From: Deltaproteobacteria bacterium
Lineage (GTDB): Bacteria > Myxococcota > Polyangia > Haliangiales > Haliangiaceae
Assembly: GCA_018262455.1 (NCBI GenBank)
Contig: JAGSPR010000238.1
Coordinates: forward strand, 1-18,467
DNA: 18,467 nucleotides
Direction: 5' to 3'
A program made the position numbers and the translations under genes. The notes beneath the pieces were generated by a model. The model had not been told where the DNA came from, ran no database searches, and saw nothing but the letters and a program-made list of their open reading frames with translations. Below are positions 1-7,170 of the stretch, piece by piece. The first letter of the stretch is position 1, and each line of letters opens with the position of its first letter.

Positions 1-17
1 GGCAGCAGCTCGGGATC

Positions 18-677
18 GTGCTTGCGGACGAAGTGGCGCGCACCGAGCAGATCGTCGTCGCCACATGGTGCGAGCACCTGCTCTGGCAGCTCGGATGGGC
101 TGGCATCGGGGACGAGCACCCGCTCCGGCAGCAGATCCTCGAGACCGTGAAGGAAACGCTCGCGTCGCACAAGCTCACCACGTCCGAGATCGCGCTGTCA
201 CCGCCAAGCGAGAGCTGCGCGCTCATTGCAGAGGACTGGCGCATCGCAGCGGAGGTCCATGGAATTTGGGACTGGGTGGACGCCGAGTGTGGTGGTGATG
301 TCTGGACCTTGTTCTGGCACCAGGTCCGCGAAGCGCTGCCGGCGCCCCCCGAGGAGCTCGATGCGCTGAGCGATCTCTCGGCGCACGCGCGCCGTGACGG
401 CGCCGATCCGACCTGGCCGCTGGTCGCGACGGGCGCCACCGAACGCGCAGCCGTGCGGGCGACGCTCGATGGCATCCGCGAGCGGATGGGCGTCTCCCGC
501 CTGCCCGAGTGGACGATGGACCCCGAGTCGGTCCCCGATCGCCCCGAGCTAGAGACCGCACCAGGGGTGTCGGCGGCGACCAACGCCGCCTATACGGCGC
601 ACCGGTGGCTCGTGGTCCGCGCCAGATGGTCGAGGTTCTTCCACTTCCTCGCGCCGTACCTGCGCCCACCCGCGTAG
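18..677 (+). CDS. Hypothetical protein, possibly 5'-partial
   Basis: I do not recognise this protein. The frame is open leftward to the first base of the window (codons from base 3), so the GTG at 18 is only the first possible start and the gene may begin earlier. From GTG it is 219 residues, mostly helical in character, with no signal peptide, no membrane span and no obvious catalytic motif. It is Trp-rich for a soluble protein (TWCEHLLWQLGW near residues 16-27, WDWVD near 83, WTLFWHQVREALP near 96), which suggests a compact globular or binding domain rather than an enzyme. The C-terminus is basic and aromatic (HRWLVVRARWSRFFHFLAPYL) and ends cleanly at a TAG. Codon usage (G/C in third positions) fits the rest of the window, so it is probably a real gene. 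Nothing in its neighbourhood indicates its role. Confidence 0.6.
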   Translation: MLADEVARTEQIVVATWCEHLLWQLGWAGIGDEHPLRQQILETVKETLASHKLTTSEIALSPPSESCALIAEDWRIAAEVHGIWDWVDAECGGDVWTLFWHQVREALPAPPEELDALSDLSAHARRDGADPTWPLVATGATERAAVRATLDGIRERMGVSRLPEWTMDPESVPDRPELETAPGVSAATNAAYTAHRWLVVRARWSRFFHFLAPYLRPPA

Positions 678-932
678 CGTGTTCGACTGCCCCTGTGCCT
701 GAATTTCGACGCGGGCTGCATGATCGACCGCGACTTGTACCAGATGCGTCGCATGCGCGACGAGGTGCTTGTTGACCCCGCGCTGGTGCGAGCCACCCCA
801 GGATGCTCGCTCTCATCACTGACGTATTTGATAAGCAAGTCACAAAAGCGTCGAGAAATTCGAACGCTCGCTGCGCGGCCACTTCGACAGACTTCTTCCG
901 CGATAGGCTCGGCCGTGCTCGTGTCACGGCAA
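678..932. other. Non-coding or decayed stretch, less GC-rich
   Basis: There is no convincing gene here. The stretch around 795-905 is visibly richer in A and T than the rest of the window and holds several short open frames without protein-like character. It separates the hypothetical gene from the Tiki-like remnant. It could contain the former promoter and N-terminus of that remnant, or a scar from a deletion or insertion. I see no repeat, tRNA or terminator in it. Confidence 0.4.
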
Positions 933-1499
933 ATGCCGAAATGGCCTGCACTCGACGCGCGCCTGACGCCTGGGGCGATTGTTTGGTTCGGCGAAATGCA
1001 CGGTACCGAACAGTCTCCCCGATTCGTCGGTGATGTCGTGCAACACACGGCACACACATGGAGCGTGCAGCTTGGGCTGGAAATTCCTCGCGACGTCCAG
1101 CCCCAGCTGGATCGCTATTTTGCCAGCGACGGCGGCGTAACCGCGCGCGCGGCGCTGCTCGACGGTGCGTTTTGGCGCTGGCACGATGGTCGTAGCAGCG
1201 ATGCGATGCTCGGGTTCATCGAGCGGGTGCGCGCACTGCGCGCGGACGGCAGCGTCATCGACGTCGTGGCCTTTGACATCCCATCCGACGACGCTACGAG
1301 TGATGCGAGAGGCCGCGACTTGGCGATGGCAGAATGGCTGATTCGCGCTGTGATGGTGGTGCTGTCGGGAGACGTTCAGATCCTGCGCACCAGAGGTCCC
1401 ATGATCCGAAAGCCAGGCGACAAGGCGCAGGTCAGCGCGGCGTTACCTCGAGGGTCAGCTCGAGGACGGGGCTGCCGGCGGTGCCGAGCTTCGTCGTGA
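933..1499 (+). pseudogene. Eroded Tiki/ChaN-like (TraB-type) protein remnant
   Basis: The middle of this frame looks like a Tiki-superfamily protein (ChaN/TraB-like). It has a GEMHGTEQSP motif at about residues 20-29, a hydrophobic strand with an acidic residue (VQLGLEIP), an FW...DGRSSDAM segment, a VVAFDIP strand and an RDLAMAEWL helix. The family normally continues to a strand ending in a Gly-Asn-x-His metal ligand and about 50-60 more residues. Here that strand reads VVLSGDVQILRTRG, so the His is replaced by Gln, and the frame soon turns into unrelated Arg/Ser-rich sequence. Its last 68 bases (1432-1499) lie over the 3' end of the OmpA gene on the other strand. I chose ATG 933; the frame is open to an ATG at 720 and a GTG at 915, but residues encoded before about 930 do not look protein-like. 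A divergent functional protein cannot be excluded, but a decaying gene is more likely. Confidence 0.5.
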
Positions 1500-2673
1500 T
1501 CCGGTCTGCGATGATGCCTTGATCGACGAGGTACCACTTCACGGCCTCGACGCGGCGCCGGGCGAGCTCGTCGGCGCCGGCCTTGTCGGGCCGACCCGCG
1601 ATCGCGATCCGGATCTCCGGATGATTGCCGAGCATCGCGAGCAGCGAGCGGAGCACGACCCTCGCGGCGAGCGTGACGCGCGCCCGACCCGGCTCGAACC
1701 GGACCGCGGTGGCGGCAACGAGCGCCTGAGTGACGTCGTCGGGGATCCCGTCGGGACAGCCATCCTCGTCCGCGATCCCGTTGACGGTCTCGGGCTGGAG
1801 CGGGCAGCCGTCGCGCGCGTCCAGGACGCCGTCGTGATCGTTGTCCAGCTCGGGGCAGCCGTCGGTGTCCTCGAACCCGTCGGCGTCCTCGGCGGTCTCG
1901 GGGCACGCATCGGCGGCGCCGACGATGCCGTCACCGTCGGGGTCCGGGCGAGGGCCGGCGTCACCGGTCGGTTCGGCGGGCGGGGACCCGTGGTTGTCGA
2001 CCGCCGCCCCCGTGTTCGTCGCCACGGTGCTCATCGACGGATCCGCCCGGTGACGCCGGGCCTTGGGACCGAACGTGGTGGCGAGCCCGAGCTGGAGCTC
2101 CAGCGTCGAGCTCACCCCGGATGCGCGGGCAGGCATCAGGCCGTGGCGGATGTCGCCCCGCAGCTGCCAGCGACCCGAGAGCTGGAGCGCGCCACCGAGC
2201 CCCCAGTACACGACCGGATCGGTCTCCTTCGCCATGAATGGGGAACTGGACGTGACGGTCTCTCCACCTGCTCCGACGACGAGGTGCGGGCGGAGCTGCC
2301 CGCCCGCGAGCTGGAGCAAGCCATGGGCGCGCCAGCCGAACACCGGCGCGAAGTAGGACCGCCGGTGGCTCTCGGTGCCGGTGAAGGCCGTCGCCAGCGC
2401 GAGCTCGCCCTCGACGGCGAGCTGGAGGTCGCGCGCACCGATATGCGCCAAGGCAGGGGCGATCAGGTAGCCGAGGCGGGCGCCGACCACGGGCGCGCTG
2501 TTCGGGACCTGCTCCGGAGCCCACGAGTTCCCGAGCTCGGTGTCATGGGAGAAGTAGCCCACGCCGACGAAGCCGCTGCCCTCGAGGCGGGGCTCGGCGC
2601 GCAGCGGCGATGGCACGATCGCCGCGATCGACGCCATGGCGACGAGCATCCCTCCACGCACAACCACAATCAT
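1432..2673 (-). CDS. OmpA-family outer-membrane protein with TSP3 calcium repeats
   Basis: Probable outer-membrane protein tethered to peptidoglycan, 413 residues. Residues 1-26 form a signal peptide ending SPLRA before EP. Residues 27-205 alternate aromatic and hydrophobic residues and have conserved glycines (GFVGVGYFSH, VVGAGGETV, YWGLGGALQLSGRW), typical of a small beta-barrel. A low-complexity linker follows. Residues about 245-312 carry thrombospondin type 3 repeats (DPDGDGIVGAADACP, DADGFEDTDGCP, DNDHDGVLDARDGCP), which bind calcium. The last ~100 residues are an OmpA-like domain, with the RPDKAGADELARRRVEAVKWYLVDQGI segment matching the family's Asp and Arg peptidoglycan contacts. The gene is divergent from the TerB/phosphatase gene. 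ATG 2673 gives the best signal peptide, but a GGAGGG at 2655-2650 and a possible -10 box over the first codon leave ATG 2649 or 2637 as alternatives. Confidence 0.9.
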   Translation of the reverse strand: MIVVVRGGMLVAMASIAAIVPSPLRAEPRLEGSGFVGVGYFSHDTELGNSWAPEQVPNSAPVVGARLGYLIAPALAHIGARDLQLAVEGELALATAFTGTESHRRSYFAPVFGWRAHGLLQLAGGQLRPHLVVGAGGETVTSSSPFMAKETDPVVYWGLGGALQLSGRWQLRGDIRHGLMPARASGVSSTLELQLGLATTFGPKARRHRADPSMSTVATNTGAAVDNHGSPPAEPTGDAGPRPDPDGDGIVGAADACPETAEDADGFEDTDGCPELDNDHDGVLDARDGCPLQPETVNGIADEDGCPDGIPDDVTQALVAATAVRFEPGRARVTLAARVVLRSLLAMLGNHPEIRIAIAGRPDKAGADELARRRVEAVKWYLVDQGIIADRITTKLGTAGSPVLELTLEVTPR

Positions 2674-2697
2674 ACACCGCTTGCGTCCACGTTCACA
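2669..2697 (-). promoter_or_regulatory. Possible sigma70-like promoter of the OmpA gene
   Basis: Reading the minus strand, TTGTGA is followed after about 18 bases by TATGAT, a fair -35/-10 pair. The TATGAT overlaps the first candidate ATG (2673) of the OmpA-family gene. If this promoter is used, transcription would begin near 2662 and translation would have to start at ATG 2649 or 2637, close to the GGAGGG at 2655-2650. It is weak evidence, given only because it bears on the choice of start. Confidence 0.3.
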
Positions 2698-2720
2698 AAG
2701 GGGACAAGCTCGTCGGGCCG

Positions 2721-4412
2721 ATGCTCACCTTCAGCACGAATCCCGATGTCGCCGAGCAGCAGATGAACGCGATCATCTTCTATCTCACCGCGTTCGGGTA
2801 CATCGATGGCGAGTTTGACTTCACCGAGAAGACGTTCGTCCGGGTCTACATCCGACAGCTCGTCACCGCGCGGGCGAAGTCCGCGATGCCGGATGCCGAT
2901 CCCAAGGTGCGAGACGAGGTCGTCACCAAGTTCGTCGCGCACTTTCACGAGGTGTTCGAGCAGATCGACCACAGCGTCAAGGACCTGTTCGACGAGGCGG
3001 TCGCGGACGGGGAGGACGTGGAGAAGTTCGTCTACGCGAAGCTCAAGCTGCGGAGCTACGAGATCTTCCAGAGCTTCGAGCACGAGAACCAGCACGAGCT
3101 GCTCAAGACGATCGACGAGCTGATCTACGCCGACGGCAGCGCTCACCCGGCGGAGCAGAAGTTCCGCGCGGAGCTCGAGCAGCTGCTCGACTCGACCTCG
3201 ACCCTGTCACACCTGGATATCGAGATCCTGCGCGACCAGAGCCGCGTCGCGATCGAACGCTCGGCGGTGGTGGCGACCCGCCACGAGAATCACCCGTTCT
3301 TTGCGAGCTTCGAGCAGCACTACTCCTCCGATCCGCAGCGCATCCGCCAGCAGGCCTCGGCGGATCTCGATCTGATGCGGCGATTCCTCGCCAAGCTCGA
3401 GGACCAGCGCAAGGCGGGCGCCGGCAAGCTCGCGGGGAAGAAGGTGGTGGCCGAGTTCGCCGGGATGGCGCCGTTCCTCGACGGGCACGTCTACATTCAT
3501 CCCGCCGAGCCCGACAAGGTCTACGAGCTCACCGTGCTCGGCGATCTGCACGGTTGCTACAGCTGCCTGAAGGGCGCCCTGCTCCAGGCAGACTTCTTCG
3601 CCAAGCTCGAGGCCTGGAAGCTCGACCACAAGCAGCCCGAGCCCAAGCTCGTGCTGCTCGGTGACTACATCGATCGCGGGCGGTTCAGCTACAACGGCGT
3701 GCTGCGCGCCGTCATGCAGCTGTTCCTCGCCGCGCCCGATCACGTGTTCCCGCTCCGCGGCAACCACGAGTACTACATCGAGTATCAGGGCCGGATCTAC
3801 GGCGGCGTGAAGCCGGCCGAAGCGATCAACACCCTCGTTGGCCACATGCCGAGCGAGATCTTCACCGAGTACATGCACATGTTCGAGGGGCTCCCGAACA
3901 TGTTGTTCTTCGACGATCTGATGTTCGTCCACGCCGGCATCCCGCGCGACGTCGACATCAAGGCGAAGCTCGGCGATCTGTCCGGGCTCAACGATCCCGA
4001 CATCCGGTTCCAGATGCTGTGGAGCGATCCCTCGACCGCGGACTACATACCTGACGATCTGCAGGCGCAGAACGCGCGGTTCCCGTTCGGCAAGCGACAG
4101 TTCGATGCGTTCATGCAGAAGCTCGGCTGCTCGATGATGGTGCGCGGTCACGAGAAGGTCGATGCGGGCTTCAAGTCGGTGTACACCGACCAGACCTCGC
4201 TGATCTCGCTGTTCTCCGCCGGTGGTGCCGACAACGCGGATCTGCCCGAGGACTCGAGCTACCGCAGCGTGACCCCGATGGCCGCGACGATCCGGCTCCA
4301 GAACGGGACTGCCCAGGTCACGCCGTGGTCGATCGACTACCAGCGGTTCAACGATCCGAAGCGCAACCGGTTCTTCGCGTCCCCTCCCGAGATCGAGCAC
4401 AAGGCCGGATGA
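2721..4412 (+). CDS. TerB-like domain fused to a PPP-family metallophosphatase
   Basis: A 563-residue fusion, probably cytoplasmic. Residues ~1-150 resemble TerB-like helical domains: AIIFYLTAFGYIDGEFDFTEKTF and, repeated later, IDELIYADGSAHPAEQKF, each an acidic loop before a helix. The C-terminal half is a complete phosphoprotein phosphatase (PPP) fold with all metal-site motifs in order: GDLHG (274-278), GDYIDRG (314-320), RGNHE (346-350), HAG (His 404) and RGHE (His 477). The predicted reaction is removal of phosphate from Ser/Thr, or perhaps from a nucleotide, with two bound metals. ATG 2721 is chosen because the TerB-like homology starts there; sequence upstream is basic and not protein-like and would overlap the divergent OmpA gene. 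The stop overlaps the next gene's ATG by four bases, so the two are probably translated together. A Ser/Thr kinase lies just beyond, tail to tail. Confidence 0.88.
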   Translation: MLTFSTNPDVAEQQMNAIIFYLTAFGYIDGEFDFTEKTFVRVYIRQLVTARAKSAMPDADPKVRDEVVTKFVAHFHEVFEQIDHSVKDLFDEAVADGEDVEKFVYAKLKLRSYEIFQSFEHENQHELLKTIDELIYADGSAHPAEQKFRAELEQLLDSTSTLSHLDIEILRDQSRVAIERSAVVATRHENHPFFASFEQHYSSDPQRIRQQASADLDLMRRFLAKLEDQRKAGAGKLAGKKVVAEFAGMAPFLDGHVYIHPAEPDKVYELTVLGDLHGCYSCLKGALLQADFFAKLEAWKLDHKQPEPKLVLLGDYIDRGRFSYNGVLRAVMQLFLAAPDHVFPLRGNHEYYIEYQGRIYGGVKPAEAINTLVGHMPSEIFTEYMHMFEGLPNMLFFDDLMFVHAGIPRDVDIKAKLGDLSGLNDPDIRFQMLWSDPSTADYIPDDLQAQNARFPFGKRQFDAFMQKLGCSMMVRGHEKVDAGFKSVYTDQTSLISLFSAGGADNADLPEDSSYRSVTPMAATIRLQNGTAQVTPWSIDYQRFNDPKRNRFFASPPEIEHKAG

Positions 4413-4933
4413 CCGAGCTCAACCGCAAGGCCGAGGAGCAGCTCGACCGAGAGCTCGCAGAATCATCCCGGCTCCCGAAGGCCGGGCGGGGCGCAGACGC
4501 CCCGGCGCCCGAGCGTCATCGCGTGACCTATTCGCTCCCGCTCATCCTCCTGGTGTCGGTCATCGGTGGGATCGGTGCCTATGCGATCAGCTCGCTGGTC
4601 GTCAAGTTCGACTCGTCGACGACCTGGGCGTACGGGCTGTCCGCGCTGTTCATCACGACGCTCGCCTGGGGCGTGAGCGGGATCCAGCGCAGCCGCGTCA
4701 CCGCGACCGATCGGATGATCGACCTGGCGGTCAGCCTGATCGTGGCTCCGATCGTGTTCGGGCTGATCGACCTGCCGCCGCTGCGCGAGCTGTTCAGCCT
4801 CACGACCCGTTCGCAGGGCATCGCCGGGGTGCCGCGGGTTCACCACATCATGGGCTGGAGCGCGATCGTCGCGTGCGTCGCCGTCGCGGTCACCGGACTT
4901 GCTCGCCTGCTCCTGGATCGTCGCCGGGCGTGA
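4409..4933 (+). CDS. Four-helix integral membrane protein
   Basis: Membrane protein of 174 residues of unknown function. A charged, probably cytoplasmic N-terminus (about 40 residues, rich in Glu, Arg and Lys) is followed by four hydrophobic segments at roughly 42-64, 73-92, 103-123 and 148-168 and a short RRRA tail. No enzymatic motif is visible. The ATG overlaps the stop of the phosphatase gene (ATGA), and its own stop overlaps the GTG of the GIY-YIG gene (GTGA), so all three are very likely one translationally coupled operon. It could serve as a membrane partner or anchor for the TerB-like/phosphatase protein, which itself has no membrane segment; this is inference from position only. Confidence 0.8.
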   Translation: MTELNRKAEEQLDRELAESSRLPKAGRGADAPAPERHRVTYSLPLILLVSVIGGIGAYAISSLVVKFDSSTTWAYGLSALFITTLAWGVSGIQRSRVTATDRMIDLAVSLIVAPIVFGLIDLPPLRELFSLTTRSQGIAGVPRVHHIMGWSAIVACVAVAVTGLARLLLDRRRA

Positions 4934-5205
4934 TCTGGTACGTCTACGTCGCCCGCTGCGCTGATGGCAGCCTGTACTGCGGCATCGCCCGCGACGTCGC
5001 CGCCCGGATCGCGCTGCACGATGCTGGCAAGGGCGCGCGCTACACGCGAGGCCGCGGGCCGCTCGCCGTGCTCGTGGTGCGGCGCTGTCGCGACAAGGGC
5101 AAGGCGCTGCGGCTCGAGTACGCGATCAAGCAGCTGACCCGGGTCGAGAAGCAGGCGCTCGTCGCCGCGCCTGCGCGGATCGCGGCGATCGCGCGCCGGA
5201 TCTAG
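4930..5205 (+). CDS. GIY-YIG domain protein (UPF0213/YhbQ-like)
   Basis: A 91-residue single-domain GIY-YIG protein of the UPF0213 type. The signature is clear: YVY (4-6) and YCGIA (16-20) stand for GIY and YIG, followed by the catalytic-type Arg 26 in DVAARIALH, the family's GKGARYTRGRGPL block (33-45) and Glu 63 in ALRLEYAIK. Members are small metal-dependent DNA endonucleases or related proteins whose cell role is poorly known. GTG 4930 is chosen because it begins the conserved MIWYVYVA segment directly and overlaps the previous stop by four bases. The stop TAG shares a CTAG tetranucleotide (5202-5205) with the stop of the convergent kinase gene. Its length is usual for the family. Confidence 0.9.
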   Translation: MIWYVYVARCADGSLYCGIARDVAARIALHDAGKGARYTRGRGPLAVLVVRRCRDKGKALRLEYAIKQLTRVEKQALVAAPARIAAIARRI

Positions 5206-7100
5206 CGCGGACGCGACGGCGCGTGATCGTCGAATGGCTCCGCGTTCGCGACCGGTGGTTGCGGCAGCACCTGCTGCAAGTGCCAGCGCTGGGCGTGGAC
5301 GGCGTTCTGTGCGACCTCCTGTGCACGCCTGCTGGTCACCGCGGCCACGCTGGTGGTGATGATATGGGAGATGGTCGCGATCACGAGGATGATCACGATC
5401 AACGTCGGCGACAGCTCGACCACCCACGAGCTCAGGACGAGCGAGTTGCCGTCGATCCGGAACGTCGACGGCAGCACGCCCACGAGCTCGAGCCCGAGCA
5501 GGATCCCGATCGGAATCAAGTGGATCGCGATCACCATCCACGCCCGGAACTGCGATGGCTGGGACATCCACACGGCGACCGAGCCCCCGAGGACCATCGG
5601 CATCACGAGGAGCAGGCCGAAGGTCAGGCCCGGCATGGTGATCAGCACACAGTTGAGGATCAGCACCCACGGGTACCAGGGGTCACGGATCGGGTGCGGC
5701 CGCCGCGACGACAGGTGCATCAACAACGCCGTCGCGGTCGAGAGCACGCCGGCGAGCACCACCGGCCACACGTGGTGCAGCGGCATGAGGAACACGAGGC
5801 ACGAGAGGACCGCCATCGCGGCATACGCACGAACGCCGAACCGGATCACGTCCCGCCGCGACCGCGCGCGCGCCTCGTCGGCGGCGGCCAGCGCCTCGCT
5901 GGGGATCGTTGCGGGCGCGCCGAGCATCAGCGTGGTGAGCACGTCCTTGGCGGTCGCGTTGCCGGGATCGAGCACGAACGCGCGTCCTGCTTCGCGCATG
6001 GCGGTGGATCGAGCGTCATCGCCAGGTACGTCGAGCGCGGCCGCCGCTCGTCGCGCGTGGTCGATCGCGAGCTCGCGCCGGCGCTCGAGGTCGCGATCGC
6101 CATCGAGGTAGGCCTGGATCGTCTCGGCGAGCTGGCGCGCCGAGGGGCGATCGAGCGGGTTCGCCGCCGTGGCGCGCGCACACAGATCGTCGAGCTCGGG
6201 CGGCACCTCGAGCTCGGTGGCGCGCGAGCTCGGGCGGTGCTCCGCCGCCACGAGCGTTGGCTCCAGCGCCGCCAGCCCGCGGGGCAGGGCGGGCACGCCG
6301 GCGAGGATCTCGTAGAGCACGCAGCCGAGCCCGAACACATCGCTGCGGCTATCGATCGACTCGCCGCGTGCCTGCTCCGGCGGCATGTAGCCTGGCGTGC
6401 CGAGCATCTGGCCGGGCACGGTCTGGGCGTCGGTCTGGGCGTCGGTGAAGGCCTCGTGGTCCGATCCGGACGACGAGCTCACCTTCGAGATCGGCGAGGC
6501 GTCTCCGGCGATCCGGGCGAGCCCCCAGTCGAGCACGTAGGCCTCGCCGAAGTCGCCGAGCATGAGGTTCGCTGGCTTGATGTCGCGATGGATCACCCCG
6601 CGCGCGTGCGCGAACTCGATCGCGAGGCAGATATCGACGAAGCGGCCGAGTAGCAGACGACGTGGCCAGCGCTGGCGCGCGTCGGCGGTCTGCGCGTCGA
6701 AGACCTCCGCCAGCGTCGTCCCGGCGAGCCGCTTCATGACGAAGTACGGCACACCGGCTCCATCGATCCCGAGGTCGTGGACCGGGACGATCGCCGGATG
6801 CTCGAGCGCCCCCTGCACCCGCGCCTCGCGGAAGAACCGCGCGACCAGCTCGGGGTCGCGCAGGCCGCGCATCAGCTTCACCGCGACCTCGCGATCGATC
6901 CGCGTGTCGCGCGCGAGCCGGACCTCCCCCATGCCTCCCTTCCCCAGCAGCGAGCCCACCTTGTAGCGCTCGTCGTCGAACCGCGGAGACGAATCGCGCG
7001 ACGCGACGGCGACGGGCCTGGAATCCGGCAGCGTCTCACTGCGGTCGTCCGGGTTGTCCACCGGGACCGAGGGTATCGCGACCGCGCGCCGAAATCGCAT
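5202..7100 (-). CDS. Membrane-anchored Ser/Thr protein kinase (PknB-type)
   Basis: Phosphorylates Ser/Thr on partner proteins; 632 residues. The kinase domain covers about 45-335: glycine loop GKGGMGEV (53-60), ATP-contact lysine K75 in EVAVK, catalytic HRDIKPAN (171-178, Asp 173), DWG in place of DFG (191-193), and GTPGYMPPE at the end of the activation segment (234-242). That segment is long, with a Ser/Asp-rich insert (about 200-230) containing a repeated AQTD. A helical region follows (335-415), then five or six hydrophobic segments between about 424 and 585 and a soluble tail. The multi-helix anchor in place of a single span with sensor domain is unusual for PknB-type kinases but familiar in myxobacterial ones. 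ATG 7100 gives a ~45-residue lead before the kinase domain. The gene is tail to tail with the phosphatase operon and divergent from the dioxygenase gene. Confidence 0.93.
   Translation of the reverse strand: MRFRRAVAIPSVPVDNPDDRSETLPDSRPVAVASRDSSPRFDDERYKVGSLLGKGGMGEVRLARDTRIDREVAVKLMRGLRDPELVARFFREARVQGALEHPAIVPVHDLGIDGAGVPYFVMKRLAGTTLAEVFDAQTADARQRWPRRLLLGRFVDICLAIEFAHARGVIHRDIKPANLMLGDFGEAYVLDWGLARIAGDASPISKVSSSSGSDHEAFTDAQTDAQTVPGQMLGTPGYMPPEQARGESIDSRSDVFGLGCVLYEILAGVPALPRGLAALEPTLVAAEHRPSSRATELEVPPELDDLCARATAANPLDRPSARQLAETIQAYLDGDRDLERRRELAIDHARRAAAALDVPGDDARSTAMREAGRAFVLDPGNATAKDVLTTLMLGAPATIPSEALAAADEARARSRRDVIRFGVRAYAAMAVLSCLVFLMPLHHVWPVVLAGVLSTATALLMHLSSRRPHPIRDPWYPWVLILNCVLITMPGLTFGLLLVMPMVLGGSVAVWMSQPSQFRAWMVIAIHLIPIGILLGLELVGVLPSTFRIDGNSLVLSSWVVELSPTLIVIILVIATISHIITTSVAAVTSRRAQEVAQNAVHAQRWHLQQVLPQPPVANAEPFDDHAPSRPR
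6421..6444. repeat. Tandem 12-bp duplication inside the kinase gene
   Basis: Two perfect adjacent copies of GTCTGGGCGTCG (+ strand) encode a doubled four-residue AQTD unit in the kinase activation segment. It keeps the reading frame. It is probably a replication-slippage expansion in a loop that tolerates length change. Confidence 0.85.
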
Positions 7101-7170
7101 TCCTGCGCCACGTCGCGGTCCGTGCCCGGCCGCCCCGCAGCCCCGCGATGTCGGCGATACTGGGAGCGAG

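Noticed and set aside
1519..2766. A 415-residue open frame on the + strand opposite the OmpA gene
   Set aside because: It is the antisense of a gene with clear signal peptide, TSP3 and OmpA domains; its own translation is Arg/Gly/Glu-rich without any domain, as expected in GC-rich DNA.
3207..4400. A 397-residue open frame on the minus strand opposite the phosphatase
   Set aside because: It is a shadow of the PPP phosphatase coding frame and has no recognisable motif.
5223..6653. A 476-residue open frame on the + strand opposite the kinase
   Set aside because: It is very rich in Arg, His and Glu, has no domain, and lies wholly over a kinase gene with all catalytic motifs.
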